From Streptomyces griseus subsp. griseus (GTDB lineage Bacteria > Actinomycetota > Actinomycetes > Streptomycetales > Streptomycetaceae): a stretch of DNA of 64,000 nucleotides. The position numbers and the translations under genes are program-made. Shown in pieces: positions 62,479 through 64,000 of this stretch; within the stretch, counting starts at the first letter, position 1; the number at the start of each line of letters is the position of its first letter. The stretch spans positions 4,836,001 to 4,900,000 of the forward strand of contig NZ_CP032543.1 in assembly GCF_003610995.1 (NCBI RefSeq). The letters are read 5' to 3'. The notes beneath the pieces are model-generated. The model saw nothing but the letters and a program-made list of their open reading frames with translations, had not been told where the DNA came from and did not search any database.

Positions 62479-63161
62479 ACGGCGTGCTCCAGGTCGCGGG
62501 CCCGGCCGTCGCGCACGGTGACGTCACGGTCGGAGTAGGCGGCGACCCGGGCCTCATGGGTCACCAGGACGACTGCCGCGTTGGAGGAGCGGGCCGCCTC
62601 GGTCAGCAGCTCCATGACCCGCTCGCCGTTGAGGGAGTCCAGGGCGCCGGTCGGCTCGTCCGCGAAGATCACCTTCGGTGAGCCGGCCAGGGCGCGGGCC
62701 ACGGCGACGCGCTGGCCCTGGCCGCCGGAGACCTCGCCGGGCCGCTTGGCGCCGAGGCCGTCGACCTCCAGGCGCTCCATCCACTCCCGGGCGGTGCGCT
62801 CGGCGGCCTTCCGCTTCACACCGTTGAGCCGCAGCGGCAGCGCCACGTTCTCCACACAGGTCAGCTCCGGCACGAGCTGGCCGAACTGGAAGACGAACCC
62901 GAAGTCGCTGCGGCGCAGGGCGCTGCGCTCGGCGTCCGACATCGCGGAGAGCTCGCGGCCGGCGTAGGTGATGGTGCCGGAGTCCGGGGTGATGATCCCG
63001 GCCAGACAGTGCAGCAGGGTCGACTTGCCGGAGCCGGAGGGGCCCATCACGGCGACGACCTCGCCCGGGTGGACGGAGAACGAGGCACCGTCCAGGGCGG
63101 GCGTCGCACCGTAGGTCTTGCGCAGGTCGTGCGCGGCCAGCAGGGAGCCGTCGGGGATCAC
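62475..63161 (-). CDS. ABC transporter ATP-binding protein (MacB/LolD type)
   Basis: 228 residues. Walker A GPSGSGKST, Q-loop FGFVFQFGQLVPELT, signature VSGGQGQRVAVARALAG, Walker B PKVIFADEPTGALDS and the H-loop VTHEARVAA are all present. It powers the permease encoded next (4-base overlap) and starts within the stop of the PadR gene. The three genes form a compact regulator-ATPase-permease operon. Multidrug or antimicrobial-peptide efflux is the usual role of PadR-linked pumps of this kind. Confidence 0.95.
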   Translation of the reverse strand: MIPDGSLLAAHDLRKTYGATPALDGASFSVHPGEVVAVMGPSGSGKSTLLHCLAGIITPDSGTITYAGRELSAMSDAERSALRRSDFGFVFQFGQLVPELTCVENVALPLRLNGVKRKAAERTAREWMERLEVDGLGAKRPGEVSGGQGQRVAVARALAGSPKVIFADEPTGALDSLNGERVMELLTEAARSSNAAVVLVTHEARVAAYSDRDVTVRDGRARDLEHAV

Positions 63162-63691
63162 GGGGCCACCACCTCGGCGAGCTGGCCGAGGCGCGCTGCG
63201 GTCAGCTCCAGCCAGCGCAGATCGGCTTCCAGATGGAACAGGGCGTGGTCGCAGATGAGTTGGTCGGCGAGGTCGCCCTTGCGCTTGCGGTCGGTGAGGA
63301 CGCGCATCATCCGCAGGTGCTCCGAGCGCTGGGAGTCCAGCAGGTCGGAGGCGCTGCGGTCGGTCAGGAGCGCCAGGACGACCTTGGTGTAGAGCGTCGA
63401 CTGGAGGTACGGCTCCGGCTTCTCGGGCTGCATGAGCCAGCGCGAGACGTCGGTGATCCCGGCGTCCGTGATGGCGTAGCGCTTGCGCTCGGGCCCCCCT
63501 TCGCTCTCTATGCCGTCGACCTCGACGAGCCCGTTCTTCAGGAGGCGGGACATCGTCGAGTAGACCTGGCCGTAGTGGAGCGGGCGGTCCTGGCCGAACT
63601 TCTCGTCGAAGGTCCGCTTGAGGTCGTAGCCATGGCGGGGGCCGGATTCCAGGAGCCCTAGGAGGGTGTGGCCGATAGACATGAGGAGCAC
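63158..63691 (-). CDS. PadR family transcriptional regulator
   Basis: 177 residues; ATG 63682 (MSIGHTLLGLLESGPRHGYDLKRTFDEKFG) is as likely as GTG 63691, and neither has a Shine-Dalgarno, so the message may be leaderless. It has an N-terminal winged HTH (HYGQVYSTMSRLLKNGLVEVDGIESEGGPERKRYAITDAG) and a C-terminal helical dimerisation domain of the Vir_act_alpha_C type. It probably represses its own operon, which includes the ABC pump, until a substrate binds. GTGTATAC repeats lie just upstream. Confidence 0.94.
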   Translation of the reverse strand: MLLMSIGHTLLGLLESGPRHGYDLKRTFDEKFGQDRPLHYGQVYSTMSRLLKNGLVEVDGIESEGGPERKRYAITDAGITDVSRWLMQPEKPEPYLQSTLYTKVVLALLTDRSASDLLDSQRSEHLRMMRVLTDRKRKGDLADQLICDHALFHLEADLRWLELTAARLGQLAEVVAP

Positions 63692-63701
63692 TCTACACGG
63701 T

Positions 63702-63722
63702 GTGTATACCTGGCGTGTATAC
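63702..63722. promoter_or_regulatory. Repeated GTGTATAC boxes, likely PadR operator
   Basis: GTGTATAC occurs at 63702-63709 and 63715-63722, 13 bases apart, each containing the palindrome GTATAC. They lie 11-40 bases upstream of the padR start. Placement suggests autoregulation. Confidence 0.6.
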
Positions 63723-63770
63723 GGGTTCGAAAAGCGTCCCTGGCCGGCGATCGCGGGCCAGGGGCGCTCT

Positions 63771-64000
63771 CTACGCGTCGGGAGCCGGCTCCTCCGGCGG
63801 TCGTTTCGGCGGCCTTCCCCGGCGGGCGATCGGCGCCGCCGACCCCGGCAGCCGCCCCGCCTCCTTCAGCGCCCGGCGCAGCAGGAACTCGATCTGCGCG
63901 TTGGCGCTCCGCAGCTCGTCGGAGGCCCAGCGGGCCAGCGCGTCGTGCACCGCGGGGTCCAGCCGCAGCAGCATCTGCTTGCGCTGCTGCGGCCGGGGGG
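63771..64000 (-). CDS. Ribbon-helix-helix / Arc-like protein, 5' end outside window
   Basis: The frame stays open to the window end (PRPQQRKQ before MLLRLDP), so the start may lie beyond 64000; ATG 63974 would give 67 residues. MLLRLDPAVHDALARWASDELRSANAQIEFLLRRALKEAGRLP matches the Arc/HicB-like ribbon-helix-helix pattern: one strand for DNA contact, two helices for dimerisation. A basic Pro-rich tail follows. It is possibly a small DNA-binding regulator; no toxin partner is visible on this side. Confidence 0.75.
   Translation of the reverse strand, partial: PRPQQRKQMLLRLDPAVHDALARWASDELRSANAQIEFLLRRALKEAGRLPGSAAPIARRGRPPKRPPEEPAPDA

Overview
This 64-kb window has very high GC, GTG/TTG starts and hairpin terminators mostly without U-tracts, and its gene content is typical of a Streptomyces chromosome. 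From memory, the order pckG - chitinase - Tad pilus cluster - uppS - phoH - ahpD/ahpC/oxyR matches the core of S. coelicolor around SCO4979-SCO5035. No database search was run.

Region 1 (1-6.7 kb) is accessory DNA. It holds the 3' end of an RHS/YD-repeat polymorphic toxin with an AT-richer C-terminal toxin tip, a candidate immunity gene, a decayed gene cut by an IS5/IS427-type element with a -1 frameshift signal, a hypothetical gene whose stop codon lies in that element's terminal repeat, a second IS5-type transposase, and a Uma2 endonuclease.

Region 2 (6.8-18.3 kb) is mainly housekeeping: a DUF255 thioredoxin-fold protein, a PAQR/hemolysin III protein with a perfect palindrome at its start, GTP-dependent PEP carboxykinase, an AlaA-type aminotransferase, an arylamine N-acetyltransferase, a secreted serine protease, and a divergent TetR/siderophore-reductase pair with a palindromic operator.

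Region 3 (18.3-26.8 kb) looks like a D-amino-acid catabolic island: N-acyl-D-amino-acid deacylase, D-serine-deaminase-like PLP enzyme, PfkB kinase, IclR regulator, RidA, GntP permease and an atypical Nramp-fold transporter. The deaminase and kinase each carry a one-base frameshift at a G4 run where G5 restores the frame. The same defect occurs in phoH at 54.3 kb, so sporadic homopolymer undercalling is the simplest explanation.

Region 4 (26.9-50.9 kb) starts with a GH18 chitinase behind a DasR site. A complete Tad/Flp pilus locus follows: a zinc-ribbon protein, CpaB, TadZ, two TadE-like pseudopilins, TadA, TadB, TadC, a histidine kinase/LuxR response regulator pair, Flp pilin, a TadG-like pseudopilin, a lipoprotein and an OmpA-domain protein. 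Further on are a relic of a C39-peptidase (NHLM-type) bacteriocin exporter, a lipoprotein, and a large membrane protein containing a Flp-like segment whose last 10 codons are triplicated. Two hypothetical genes, a mannosyltransferase, a DUF192 protein, the prepilin peptidase, a methyltransferase and a hypothetical gene complete the region.

Region 5 (50.9-64 kb) is conserved chromosome: a possible small RNA with a U-tract terminator, an aldo/keto reductase, isoprenyl transferase, PhoH, a secreted transglycosylase, an AI-2E family permease, the OxyR/AhpCD peroxide-defence locus, a PadR-controlled ABC transporter, and a ribbon-helix-helix-like gene running off the end.
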